A DNA stretch of 39,950 nucleotides from an uncultured Opitutia bacterium (lineage in GTDB: Bacteria; Verrucomicrobiota; Verrucomicrobiia; Opitutales; CAJWYM01). Below the pieces are notes generated by a model. The model had not been told where the DNA came from. It saw nothing but the letters and a program-made list of their open reading frames with translations, and ran no database searches. The translations under genes and the position numbers were made by a program. The stretch lies in the NCBI GenBank assembly GCA_913049555.1, contig CAJWYM010000035.1:1-39950 (forward strand), in the 5' to 3' direction. Of the stretch, positions 1-6,902 are shown one piece after another (positions within the stretch are counted from its first letter, which is position 1; each line of letters begins with the position of its first letter).

Positions 1-2
1 TT

Positions 3-347
3 GTTCTAAGCGCGATCAATCCATATTCTTCAGAGTCGGTTGGTCAAAATCAACAATCGGCTGATAAGCATTCCACTTCCTCTCTTTCCTACGAAACGTC
101 TCAGAAAATTTTAAGACAAATGGAACGTTTTCGTTCTTCTAATCAGGATACATTTCGATTTACGTTGAATGTCCCAGAGGGCTCGATCACTGTTCGACTA
201 AAGATGATTGGAAAAAAAATTGAAGCCCACTTTATATCTGATTCTCCCGGATTTTCGAAGCAATTAGATGCTGGTTGGAAAAATATTTTAAACACTGCTA
301 AGCAAAACGGCATCGAGCTTGCTTACCCTATTATAGATATTAAATAA
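3..347 (+). CDS. fliK: FliK-like flagellar hook-length control protein, C-terminal end (partial)
   Basis: This reading frame is open to the left edge, so only the last 114 residues are visible. A Ser/Gln-rich linker comes first. It is followed by a domain resembling the Flg_hook (FliK C-terminal) family, with the strand pattern FRFTLNVPEGSITVRLKM, then a helix and the ending GIELAYPIIDI. In the family this domain switches FlhB from hook to filament export specificity, while the missing N-terminal part measures hook length. The gene lies 20 nt before flgD, the usual fliK-flgD order, which supports the call. An internal ATG at 120 exists but is not the natural start, because similarity-compatible linker sequence runs upstream of it. 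Confidence 0.75.
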   Translation, partial: VLSAINPYSSESVGQNQQSADKHSTSSLSYETSQKILRQMERFRSSNQDTFRFTLNVPEGSITVRLKMIGKKIEAHFISDSPGFSKQLDAGWKNILNTAKQNGIELAYPIIDIK

Positions 348-367
348 CTCAAAAAATCAGGCTCATT

Positions 368-802
368 ATGGACATTGCTGCTTTAACATCTGCTGCTTCT
401 AATCAAACTGCATCGACTACAAATTCTGGAAACAGCAACGATGCTGTGAGTGATCTTGGAATGGATCAATTTCTTAAGTTGTTGACTACCCAACTTGCCA
501 ACCAAGATCCACTAGAGCCCATGAAAGATACTGATTTTATTGCTCAAATGGCTAGCATTACTTCATTAGAGCAGATGAATAAGTTTACAAATGTGATTGA
601 AAGCGGAATGAACGATCAATACACCGTTGCTTCTCAGGCTTATCTTGGAAAAGAGGTCACTATGAACAGTGCTGGAGGCGTTGAGATTAAGGGGGTTGTA
701 GATTCTGTTTCTAAAAGCGGTGATGTAATACAGGTGACGGTCAACGGAGTTTCCTATGATATCAAAGAGATTCTTAAAGTTGAACTACCAACTACTAACT
801 AA
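368..802 (+). CDS. flgD: Flagellar hook-capping protein FlgD (short form)
   Basis: FlgD caps the growing hook so that FlgE subunits can polymerise. The conserved N-terminal signature is clear at about residues 33-70: FLKLLTTQLANQDPLEPM, followed by a TDFIAQMASITSLEQM block. The protein is 144 aa, while enterobacterial FlgD is about 230. After the signature there is only a small beta domain starting at YLGKEV, and the long Ig/tudor-like region is reduced. The gene sits between fliK and flgE, as in many flagellar operons. The identification rests on the signature and position and is firm. Confidence 0.93.
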   Translation: MDIAALTSAASNQTASTTNSGNSNDAVSDLGMDQFLKLLTTQLANQDPLEPMKDTDFIAQMASITSLEQMNKFTNVIESGMNDQYTVASQAYLGKEVTMNSAGGVEIKGVVDSVSKSGDVIQVTVNGVSYDIKEILKVELPTTN

Positions 803-822
803 TTAGATTTAAAAACAAACAA

Positions 823-830
823 CAAGGAGG
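823..830 (+). promoter_or_regulatory. Strong ribosome binding site of flgE
   Basis: The sequence CAAGGAGG ends 5 nt before the ATG at 836. It is close to a perfect anti-16S match and one of few strong sites in the window. It fixes the flgE start and fits high expression of the hook subunit. Confidence 0.75.
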
Positions 831-835
831 TTGAA

Positions 836-1684
836 ATGAATGGAGCATTGAGTACTGGTGTAAGCGCACTTAAAAGTTTTTCAAAGGGAATTGAGACGAT
901 TGGTAATAATATTGCGAATGTCAACTCTACAGCTTTCAAGCGATCCAGAGTTGAGTATGCCCAGAATTTTGTGGATACTTTAGAGCGTTCTAGTGCAGCT
1001 TCTGGAAACGGAGAACCCAACACTTCTTCTAGATTGCAAATGGGCGGTGGAGTCCAAATTGATGCGATTTCAACAAATTTCACACAGGGCTCATTTGTTT
1101 CCACCGGAGTAAGCACTGACTTGGCTATTGATGGTAGAGGTTTTTTTAACTTAAGGGAGTTTGACGATGCTGGAGCTGCAGTGGGAACTGACATGTTTAC
1201 TAGATCCGGCAATTTTAGAATTGATGAGGAGGGCAATCTTGTAAATACGGATGGTTTTAGATTGATTGGAACCGATGATACTTTTATCAATGTTGCATAC
1301 ACCCCAAAAACTACCGAAGTTTTAGAATCTGTAGAAATAGATGTCAAGGGACAGGTAAGTTTACTTCTTAGTGATGGCACCACTGACACCACTAAGGGAG
1401 TGGTTCGCCTCCAAAACTTTAGAGACCCGCAAGGCTTAAATGAACAAGGTAAAGGAATTTTCACGAACAACAACAATGATTCTGCAGGGTTGATTGCTGC
1501 AGCACAAATTCCTGGGGACAGCGGACTGGGTTTGATTCGATCTAAAACTTTAGAATTGTCCAATGTCGACCTGACAGAAGAGTTTTCTCAGATGATCACT
1601 ACTCAACGTAGTTTCCAAGCAGGGGCTAGAATCATTACAACCACCGATCAATTGTTATCAGAGGCTGTAAATCTTAAGCGTTAG
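836..1684 (+). CDS. flgE: Flagellar hook protein FlgE (compact form)
   Basis: This is a rod/hook/filament axial protein. The N-terminal bb-rod motif (IGNNIANVNSTAFKRS) lies near residues 22-37. The FlgE/F/G core appears as LAIDGRGFFNL near residue 95, followed by TRSGNFRIDEEGNLV. The C-terminus ends with the family helix: SNVDLTEEF, then ITTQRSFQA, then the terminal EAVNLKR. Placement directly after flgD and the LTEEFSQMITTQR ending favour FlgE over FlgF or FlgG. At 282 aa it is much shorter than the roughly 400 aa enterobacterial hook protein, so the surface-exposed D2-type domain is probably reduced. The start is set by a strong Shine-Dalgarno. Confidence 0.87.
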   Translation: MNGALSTGVSALKSFSKGIETIGNNIANVNSTAFKRSRVEYAQNFVDTLERSSAASGNGEPNTSSRLQMGGGVQIDAISTNFTQGSFVSTGVSTDLAIDGRGFFNLREFDDAGAAVGTDMFTRSGNFRIDEEGNLVNTDGFRLIGTDDTFINVAYTPKTTEVLESVEIDVKGQVSLLLSDGTTDTTKGVVRLQNFRDPQGLNEQGKGIFTNNNNDSAGLIAAAQIPGDSGLGLIRSKTLELSNVDLTEEFSQMITTQRSFQAGARIITTTDQLLSEAVNLKR

Positions 1685-1731
1685 GTAAACCTGTGATTGA
1701 CTAAATTATAATTTAAAAATATCTAATATTA

Positions 1732-2256
1732 ATGAGTGCTGATACTATTGAAGAATTACCAGATTCTGAAGAACCCAAAAAGCCATCTGGTGGTGGCAAT
1801 TTAATACAAACTATTATTGTAGTTTTAATAATTTGCGGGATCAATGGGGGGGTTTTATTTTATCTAGTGAATGGAATGGGGGGTGAAACTTCCGTGGATC
1901 CTGCTGAAACCGTTGAGACTGAGGAAGCGGAAGAATTGCCTGAAGGTCACACTGTTATGCATAAATATGTTTTTGATCCAGTCACTACAAATCTTCATTC
2001 TCCATACAAAAGCAGGCTGATTAAGTTACAATTTACAGCTGAGGGCACGGATCCTCAATTTGAACAAAAGTGCGAGGAAAACCTTCATAAGCTCAAGGAT
2101 GCTACAAATGGAATCTTGCAATCCTTGACCCTTGTTGATGTTCAAGATCCTGGGGTTCGAATCACTCTCAAAACTAGACTTGTCAATAGTTTTGAAAAAG
2201 TTTTGCAGGAAAGACTCATCAAAGAGATTTTCATAACAGACATGGTTATACAGTAA
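1732..2256 (+). CDS. fliL: Flagellar basal-body-associated protein FliL
   Basis: FliL is an inner-membrane protein that surrounds or stabilises the MotAB stator. The 174 aa product has a short acidic cytoplasmic N-terminus, one transmembrane segment at about residues 24-47 (IIVVLIICGINGGVLFYLV) and a periplasmic domain ending in the typical IKEIFITDMVIQ, which resembles the conserved FliL C-terminus. Its stop overlaps the fliM start (TAATG), which suggests translational coupling. Context (flgE-fliL-fliM) supports the family call. Confidence 0.9.
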   Translation: MSADTIEELPDSEEPKKPSGGGNLIQTIIVVLIICGINGGVLFYLVNGMGGETSVDPAETVETEEAEELPEGHTVMHKYVFDPVTTNLHSPYKSRLIKLQFTAEGTDPQFEQKCEENLHKLKDATNGILQSLTLVDVQDPGVRITLKTRLVNSFEKVLQERLIKEIFITDMVIQ

Positions 2257-3275
2257 TGGCTGAGGAATCGGATTCAGTAGAGGTTGATGAAGAGGGTATC
2301 AATCAAAATGAGATTGATAATCTTTTTGGGGATGTGTCCTCAGACGACTTAAATGTAGTTTTAAGATGCGATGGTTCTCGAGTCAAAAATCCCTCTACTT
2401 TGGCTGTTCAGAAATATGATTTTACCAATCCTGTTATTTTTTCTGAAGTAGATCTTCAAAAAGTTAAATCTCGTTCTGAGCATTTTGCTCATTATTTGGG
2501 GGGTCACCTCTCTATGTTTCTTAGGAAGGAGCTTACCCTCCAACTCACTAAATTTGAATCTAATTCATACAAAAATTTTACTAAAGATTTAGGAGAACCC
2601 GCATGCATTCGACTTTTTAAGATGCAAGAAATCAATGGTGTTTGTGTTTTTAACATAAGTCCTAGATTAGCGGTGAGTATTGTTGAAATTCTTCTTGGCG
2701 GGCAAGGTTTGTCCACTACAGACGAAAGAGATCTTACAGACATTGAAAAGGCTTTGATTGATGATGCAGTCAATATTGTTGTTGAAGAATTCTGTAGGCA
2801 GTGGGAAGACGTTTACCCTGTATCCCCAAAAATTATCGGTAGAGAAAGTAGTGGTAGATTTTTGCAAACTTCGCCTAAAGACTCCCTTATGCTTACTATT
2901 GAGATGGAAGCCACATTCGGAGATGTTTCTGGATTCATTACTCTTGGACTCCCTTACTACACCATGAATCCAATTGTCCAGCAATTGGCAGAGAAGGACA
3001 AGGATAACAAAATTTCTCTTGCTGACGGAGCGAAGGTATCTTCTTGGCATTCTTCTTATGACAATATAAATGTTCCAGTGTCTGCTGAATGGGACACATT
3101 CGATCTCAGCATTAATGAAGTTTTGTCATTGCGGGCGGGTGATATTTTAGAGTTACCCAATGAACTAATCTCGAATGTTTTACTTCGGGTTGAAGGTAAA
3201 GTTTGTTTTGAAGGTGAAGTTGGGGTTGAGGCAGACAAAACCGCAATAAAAATTACGCACACGCGAATGGAATAA
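2256..3275 (+). CDS. fliM: Flagellar motor switch protein FliM
   Basis: FliM is the middle C-ring protein that binds phosphorylated CheY and sets the direction of rotation. The N-terminal CheY-docking peptide is visible at residues 15-25 (INQNEIDNLFG, compare the usual LSQ.EIDALL). The middle CheC-like domain follows, and a SpoA/FliN-like domain occupies the last 80 or so residues (about 258-337). The length of 339 aa is normal. The intact docking peptide implies CheY-type control of the motor, although no che genes are in the window. The start overlaps the fliL stop by one base. Confidence 0.95.
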   Translation: MAEESDSVEVDEEGINQNEIDNLFGDVSSDDLNVVLRCDGSRVKNPSTLAVQKYDFTNPVIFSEVDLQKVKSRSEHFAHYLGGHLSMFLRKELTLQLTKFESNSYKNFTKDLGEPACIRLFKMQEINGVCVFNISPRLAVSIVEILLGGQGLSTTDERDLTDIEKALIDDAVNIVVEEFCRQWEDVYPVSPKIIGRESSGRFLQTSPKDSLMLTIEMEATFGDVSGFITLGLPYYTMNPIVQQLAEKDKDNKISLADGAKVSSWHSSYDNINVPVSAEWDTFDLSINEVLSLRAGDILELPNELISNVLLRVEGKVCFEGEVGVEADKTAIKITHTRME

Positions 3276-3284
3276 ATTTATTTG

Positions 3285-3292
3285 AAAGGAAG
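3285..3292 (+). promoter_or_regulatory. Ribosome binding site of fliN
   Basis: AAAGGAAG lies just upstream of the ATG at 3295. It supports this start and the short 82 aa form of FliN. Confidence 0.6.
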
Positions 3293-3294
3293 TT

Positions 3295-3543
3295 ATGGAA
3301 GGTAAAAATCTTGATGTAGTTTTAGATGTTAAAGTAAATGTTACAGTTCAGTTAGGAACTTGTGAGTTGCCTATGAGAGAGTTGGTAGAACTGTCCCCTG
3401 GAACCGTAGTCCAGTTGAAGCAACAGGCAAAAGAACCTGTCGCTCTTATGGCCAATGGTAAACTGATCGCTTATGGAGAAGTGGTCGTAGTTGAAGATAA
3501 GTTTGGTGTTAAAGTAACGGAAGTAGTTGAGTCTGCCGTATAG
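3295..3543 (+). CDS. fliN: Flagellar motor switch protein FliN
   Basis: FliN forms the base of the C-ring and helps recruit the export ATPase complex. The 82 aa product is essentially a single SpoA domain: LDVKVNVTVQLGTCELPMRE, then LSPGTVVQL, then the closing GEVVVVEDKFGVKVTEV. This is the minimal length for the family; E. coli FliN, with an N-terminal extension, is 137 aa. The gene lies between fliM and fliO, the usual order. Confidence 0.95.
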   Translation: MEGKNLDVVLDVKVNVTVQLGTCELPMRELVELSPGTVVQLKQQAKEPVALMANGKLIAYGEVVVVEDKFGVKVTEVVESAV

Positions 3544-3545
3544 CA

Positions 3546-4007
3546 TTGAAACGAATTTTACTTGTTTTATTTATCTGTCTAACTGCTACGTTTCAGTTAG
3601 ATGCAAGTAGCTTCTTGTTAGAGGATAAAGAGAAGTCAGATGAGGTTGCTGAAGAAACAGCTCCTGACAATTTACTGAAATCAAGAAGTGATGCCTCCTC
3701 TCCTTATTTTCTAATCTCAGTCTACGCGTTCTTATTTATAGCTGGGGGCATTGCATTTTATGTTTTGTATAAGAAGAAAATGCTATCTGGTTTTTCAGGA
3801 TTAAATTCCAACAAAAATATTCGAGTTATTGAAACCAGCATGTTAGGAAACCGTCAGTTTTTAGTATTGGCTGAATGTATGAATCGTAAAGTATTGCTTG
3901 GTGTAGGTCCCGGTTTTATCACAAAATTAAGTGAATTTGGCAGTGACCATTCAGAATTTGAAAATTCCTTTAATAAAGAATTGCAGGATTTGGAGAAATC
4001 AGAATGA
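3546..4007 (+). CDS. fliO: Flagellar biosynthesis protein FliO (TTG start)
   Basis: FliO is a small membrane protein that helps assemble the FliP ring of the export gate. The product has a hydrophobic signal-like N-terminus (MKRILLVLFICLTATF), a second hydrophobic segment at about residues 53-75 and a cytoplasmic FliO domain containing NKNIRVIETSMLGNRQFLVL and VLLGVGPGFITKL. The TTG start 2 nt after the fliN stop is chosen because it gives the complete signal segment; no ATG upstream of the hydrophobic stretch is available in frame. The 3' end overlaps fliP by 4 nt (ATGA). Confidence 0.88.
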   Translation: MKRILLVLFICLTATFQLDASSFLLEDKEKSDEVAEETAPDNLLKSRSDASSPYFLISVYAFLFIAGGIAFYVLYKKKMLSGFSGLNSNKNIRVIETSMLGNRQFLVLAECMNRKVLLGVGPGFITKLSEFGSDHSEFENSFNKELQDLEKSE

Positions 4008-4759
4008 AAAAAGTTTTTTCGTATTCATTCCTTTTTATTTATATAATTTCGTTTTTATCCTCTGACTTGTTAGCACAGTCCTCGGGTGGGGGTTCTGGAT
4101 TTTCAATAGATATCAACGGGATCGATGATACCAGAGACTTTGGTGTGGGCATTCAGTTAGTTATAGCCATGACTATTCTAACGCTCGCACCCTCAATTGT
4201 TATCATGATGACCAGTTTTATCCGCATAACGATCGTTTTGGGTTTTGTTAGAACTGCCATTGGTGTCCAAGCGCCTTCCAGTCAAATAGTGGTTGGATTG
4301 GCTTTATTTTTGACGTTTTTTATTATGGCTCCTATTTGGGAGCGAATTTATGACGACGCCATCGTTCCCTACATGGAGGAAGATATGAAGTCCGGAGAGG
4401 CATTGGATGCTGCTACTGGTCATCTAAAAGGGTTTATGATTAAACAGACCCGTGCAGCGGATATAGAATTCTTTATAGAATTGTCTAGACGTGGAAAAAT
4501 GACGGTTGAAGAGTTGCCTTTGACGATTGTTGCGCCCTCTTTTATCATGAGTGAATTGAGAACGGCTTTTCAGATGGGCTTTTTAATATTTATTCCCTTT
4601 ATCATTGTTGATTTTATTGTAGCTTCTTCATTGATGTCTATGGGTATGATGATGATGCCCCCTGTAGTTATTTCTCTTCCATTTAAGATTTTATTGTTCG
4701 TTCTTGTTGATGGTTGGTATTTAATTGTTAAGTCTGTAGTTGAAAGTTTTACAATATGA
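4004..4759 (+). CDS. fliP: Flagellar export gate protein FliP
   Basis: FliP is the main ring-forming subunit of the FliPQR export gate. The 251 aa protein starts with a signal peptide (about residues 1-24). It shows the family motifs MTSFIRITIVLGFVRTAIG, LALFLTFFIMAP and, near the C-terminus, LPLTIVAPSFIMSELRTAF and MMMPPVVISLPFKILLFVL. Length and motif order are normal. It overlaps both neighbours by 4 nt (ATGA), so fliO, fliP and fliQ are probably translated together. Confidence 0.97.
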   Translation: MKKVFSYSFLFIYIISFLSSDLLAQSSGGGSGFSIDINGIDDTRDFGVGIQLVIAMTILTLAPSIVIMMTSFIRITIVLGFVRTAIGVQAPSSQIVVGLALFLTFFIMAPIWERIYDDAIVPYMEEDMKSGEALDAATGHLKGFMIKQTRAADIEFFIELSRRGKMTVEELPLTIVAPSFIMSELRTAFQMGFLIFIPFIIVDFIVASSLMSMGMMMMPPVVISLPFKILLFVLVDGWYLIVKSVVESFTI

Positions 4760-5025
4760 CATTGGAATACGCTGTAGATTTATTGAGCACTTTGTTGCAA
4801 ACAGGCCTAATCTTGGTAACTCCTATTTTAGGAACAGCGATTGGGATTGGTGTAAGTATCAGTTTGATTCAATCTATTACGAGTATTCAAGAACAGACTT
4901 TAACTTTTGTCCCTAAGCTAGTTGCGGTTTCAATGATGATTGTTTTTTCAGCGCATTTTATGCTGACTAAAATGACCGAGTATGCGGTTAGCATCTTTGA
5001 GAAAATACCCCAAATGGCACCGTGA
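4756..5025 (+). CDS. fliQ: Flagellar export gate protein FliQ
   Basis: FliQ is the 89 aa two-helix subunit of the FliPQR export gate, exactly the usual length. The two hydrophobic hairpin helices are visible, with the family segment ISLIQSITSIQEQTLTFVPK between them. It overlaps fliP and fliR by 4 nt on each side. Confidence 0.97.
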   Translation: MTLEYAVDLLSTLLQTGLILVTPILGTAIGIGVSISLIQSITSIQEQTLTFVPKLVAVSMMIVFSAHFMLTKMTEYAVSIFEKIPQMAP

Positions 5026-5783
5026 CAATTGAGGTTACTAACATCGTTCTTGCATTTTTAGTATTTGCAAGATTAGGAGCTTTTTTTATTGGTATTCCTC
5101 TCTTTGGTGGAGAATTCATTCCAGTTCGAATGAGAGTCGCTCTAGGTATTTTTATATCACTTTTAATTCATCAATATATACCGCATGATTTGTCTTTAGC
5201 AAAGCATTATATCGGAGTCATCTTAATAATGATCAATGAGATTTTTATCGGTCTCTACATGGCGATGGCGGTTCGAATTACATTTTTTGTTTTAGAATTA
5301 GCCGGTGAATTGATTTCAACTAGTATCGGATTAGTTACAAGCCAAAGTTTAAATCCTATTACTGGGTCCAACTCGTCTTCAATTGGAACGCTTCTTTTTT
5401 ATTTGGGACTGTTGGTTTTTTTTATTACGGGTATTCACCATGAAGTCTTGCGGGGCTTTGTTAAAAGTTTTGAAATTGTTCCGGTAGGTCAATCGATGCT
5501 TGAAATTAAGAGTATTGATCAATTTGTTAGAGACACTTCGTCCATTTTTTTGGTGGGTTTGTTGATTGCAGCCCCCTTTATTGCCTTGAACTTTATGATC
5601 AATATAACGTTCGCGATCTTAGGAAAAGCTGCACCCAAAGTGAATGTTTTCATCACTAGTTTTGCGGTTCGTATTATTGCAGGTTTCACCCTTTTGGCTT
5701 CATCGGCTGCTTTGATTGTGAGTTATATTGTGAAGAAGTCTGGTCAGTCGGCATTAAATATGCTTGAGTTATTGACTTACTAG
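5022..5783 (+). CDS. fliR: Flagellar export gate protein FliR
   Basis: FliR is the multi-spanning subunit that completes the FliP5Q4R1 gate. The 253 aa product has about six hydrophobic segments. FliR-like motifs include ARLGAFFIGIPLFGGEFIPV near the start, and VTSQSLNPITGSNSSSIGTL in the middle, which resembles the family's DP..g..s..l.. region. It begins with GTG inside the fliQ stop (GTGA overlap), and this start gives the expected N-terminus. The gene is followed 7 nt later by flhB. Confidence 0.95.
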   Translation: MTIEVTNIVLAFLVFARLGAFFIGIPLFGGEFIPVRMRVALGIFISLLIHQYIPHDLSLAKHYIGVILIMINEIFIGLYMAMAVRITFFVLELAGELISTSIGLVTSQSLNPITGSNSSSIGTLLFYLGLLVFFITGIHHEVLRGFVKSFEIVPVGQSMLEIKSIDQFVRDTSSIFLVGLLIAAPFIALNFMINITFAILGKAAPKVNVFITSFAVRIIAGFTLLASSAALIVSYIVKKSGQSALNMLELLTY

Positions 5784-5790
5784 TATCGAA

Positions 5791-6891
5791 ATGTCAGACC
5801 AAGATAAAGAATCGAAGACAGAAGACCCCACCGATAAGAAGCTTTCGGATGCTAGAGCTTCAGGCAATTTTGCAAAAGCTCCTGAGCTGAGCATGGTAAC
5901 AACCCTTGTTGCGACTCTTTTGGTCTTTAGTTATCTTGGCAGTTCTTTTGCTAGTCAAATGAAGTTGATTACAACAAATGTCTTAGCTCATATAAATGAA
6001 TTAGATGTAACTATGGAGGGAATCCAGTTCACTTTAATGAGTTCTTTAACAGGAGTGGTTGGGATTTTAATGCCCCTTATGGGAACGGTTTTGGTTACCG
6101 GAATTATTACCGAAGGATTACAAACCGGTTTTAGATTCACCCCAAAAGTCTTGGGTCTTAAATTTGAAAAATTGAATCCCATCACTGGTTTCAAAAGAAT
6201 TTTTGGCACAGATAGTTTGGTTAATTTCGGCATCGATTTTTTAAAGTTTGTATCGATTGCTGGTGTGGTTGCATTGTTAGTGCTTGATATTATGAAGGAT
6301 CCGATTTTTTTCACCCCTGTTCCTTTGAATCATGTGGGTGAATTTATTTTCGATCTATTTCGTTTGATGTTAATTCGTCTTATCTTTCTATTAGCGATTA
6401 TTGCTATCATTAATTATATTTGGAAGAAACATAAAAACACTCAGGAGATGAAAATGACTAAAGAAGAGGTCAAAGAAGATCGAAAGAGTAAAGAGGTAAA
6501 TCCAGAAATTAAAAACCAGCAAAAAGCGAAAGCAATGCAGATTCTGAGTAAACAGATGATGACAAATGTTCCAACTGCAGATGTTGTGGTTACCAATCCA
6601 ACTCACTTTGCAATCGCTTTAAAATATGAGCGAGGACAGGATAAAGCACCTGTTGTTGTAGCCAAAGGTCAAAATTTATTTGCTCGCAAAATAAAGAGAA
6701 TTGCCAAATCTCATGATGTTCCTATGGTTGAAAATAAACCCGTTGCTCAAATGTTATTTAAATATGGAGTCGTTGGAAGGTCCATTCCTATGGAACTTTA
6801 CCAAGTAGTTGCCGAGATACTAGCCTATGTTTATAAATCGCACAGTTACTATTTCCATCGACTTAAGGCCAGAAGATTGTTAGCTAAGTAG
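5791..6891 (+). CDS. flhB: Flagellar export switch protein FlhB
   Basis: FlhB is the substrate-specificity switch of flagellar export. The 366 aa product starts with the typical QDKESKTEDPTDKKLSDAR, has four hydrophobic segments and then a cytoplasmic domain. The autocleavage site NPTH is at residues 269-272, the same numbering as in Salmonella, within ADVVVTNPTHFAIALKYE. In the family, self-cleavage between Asn and Pro followed by FliK action switches export from hook to filament proteins. The presence of fliK at the left edge of the same operon fits this. Confidence 0.97.
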   Translation: MSDQDKESKTEDPTDKKLSDARASGNFAKAPELSMVTTLVATLLVFSYLGSSFASQMKLITTNVLAHINELDVTMEGIQFTLMSSLTGVVGILMPLMGTVLVTGIITEGLQTGFRFTPKVLGLKFEKLNPITGFKRIFGTDSLVNFGIDFLKFVSIAGVVALLVLDIMKDPIFFTPVPLNHVGEFIFDLFRLMLIRLIFLLAIIAIINYIWKKHKNTQEMKMTKEEVKEDRKSKEVNPEIKNQQKAKAMQILSKQMMTNVPTADVVVTNPTHFAIALKYERGQDKAPVVVAKGQNLFARKIKRIAKSHDVPMVENKPVAQMLFKYGVVGRSIPMELYQVVAEILAYVYKSHSYYFHRLKARRLLAK

Positions 6892-6902
6892 TTTCATCCA
6901 TT

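Noticed and set aside
799-1563. Long minus-strand ORF (254 aa) opposite flgE
   Set aside because: It lies entirely antisense to flgE, which has clear family motifs and a strong ribosome site. Its Pro/Ser/Leu-rich translation is typical of an antisense shadow.
2667-3050. Minus-strand ORF (127 aa) opposite fliM
   Set aside because: Antisense shadow of the conserved fliM middle domain, with no signal, motif or ribosome site.
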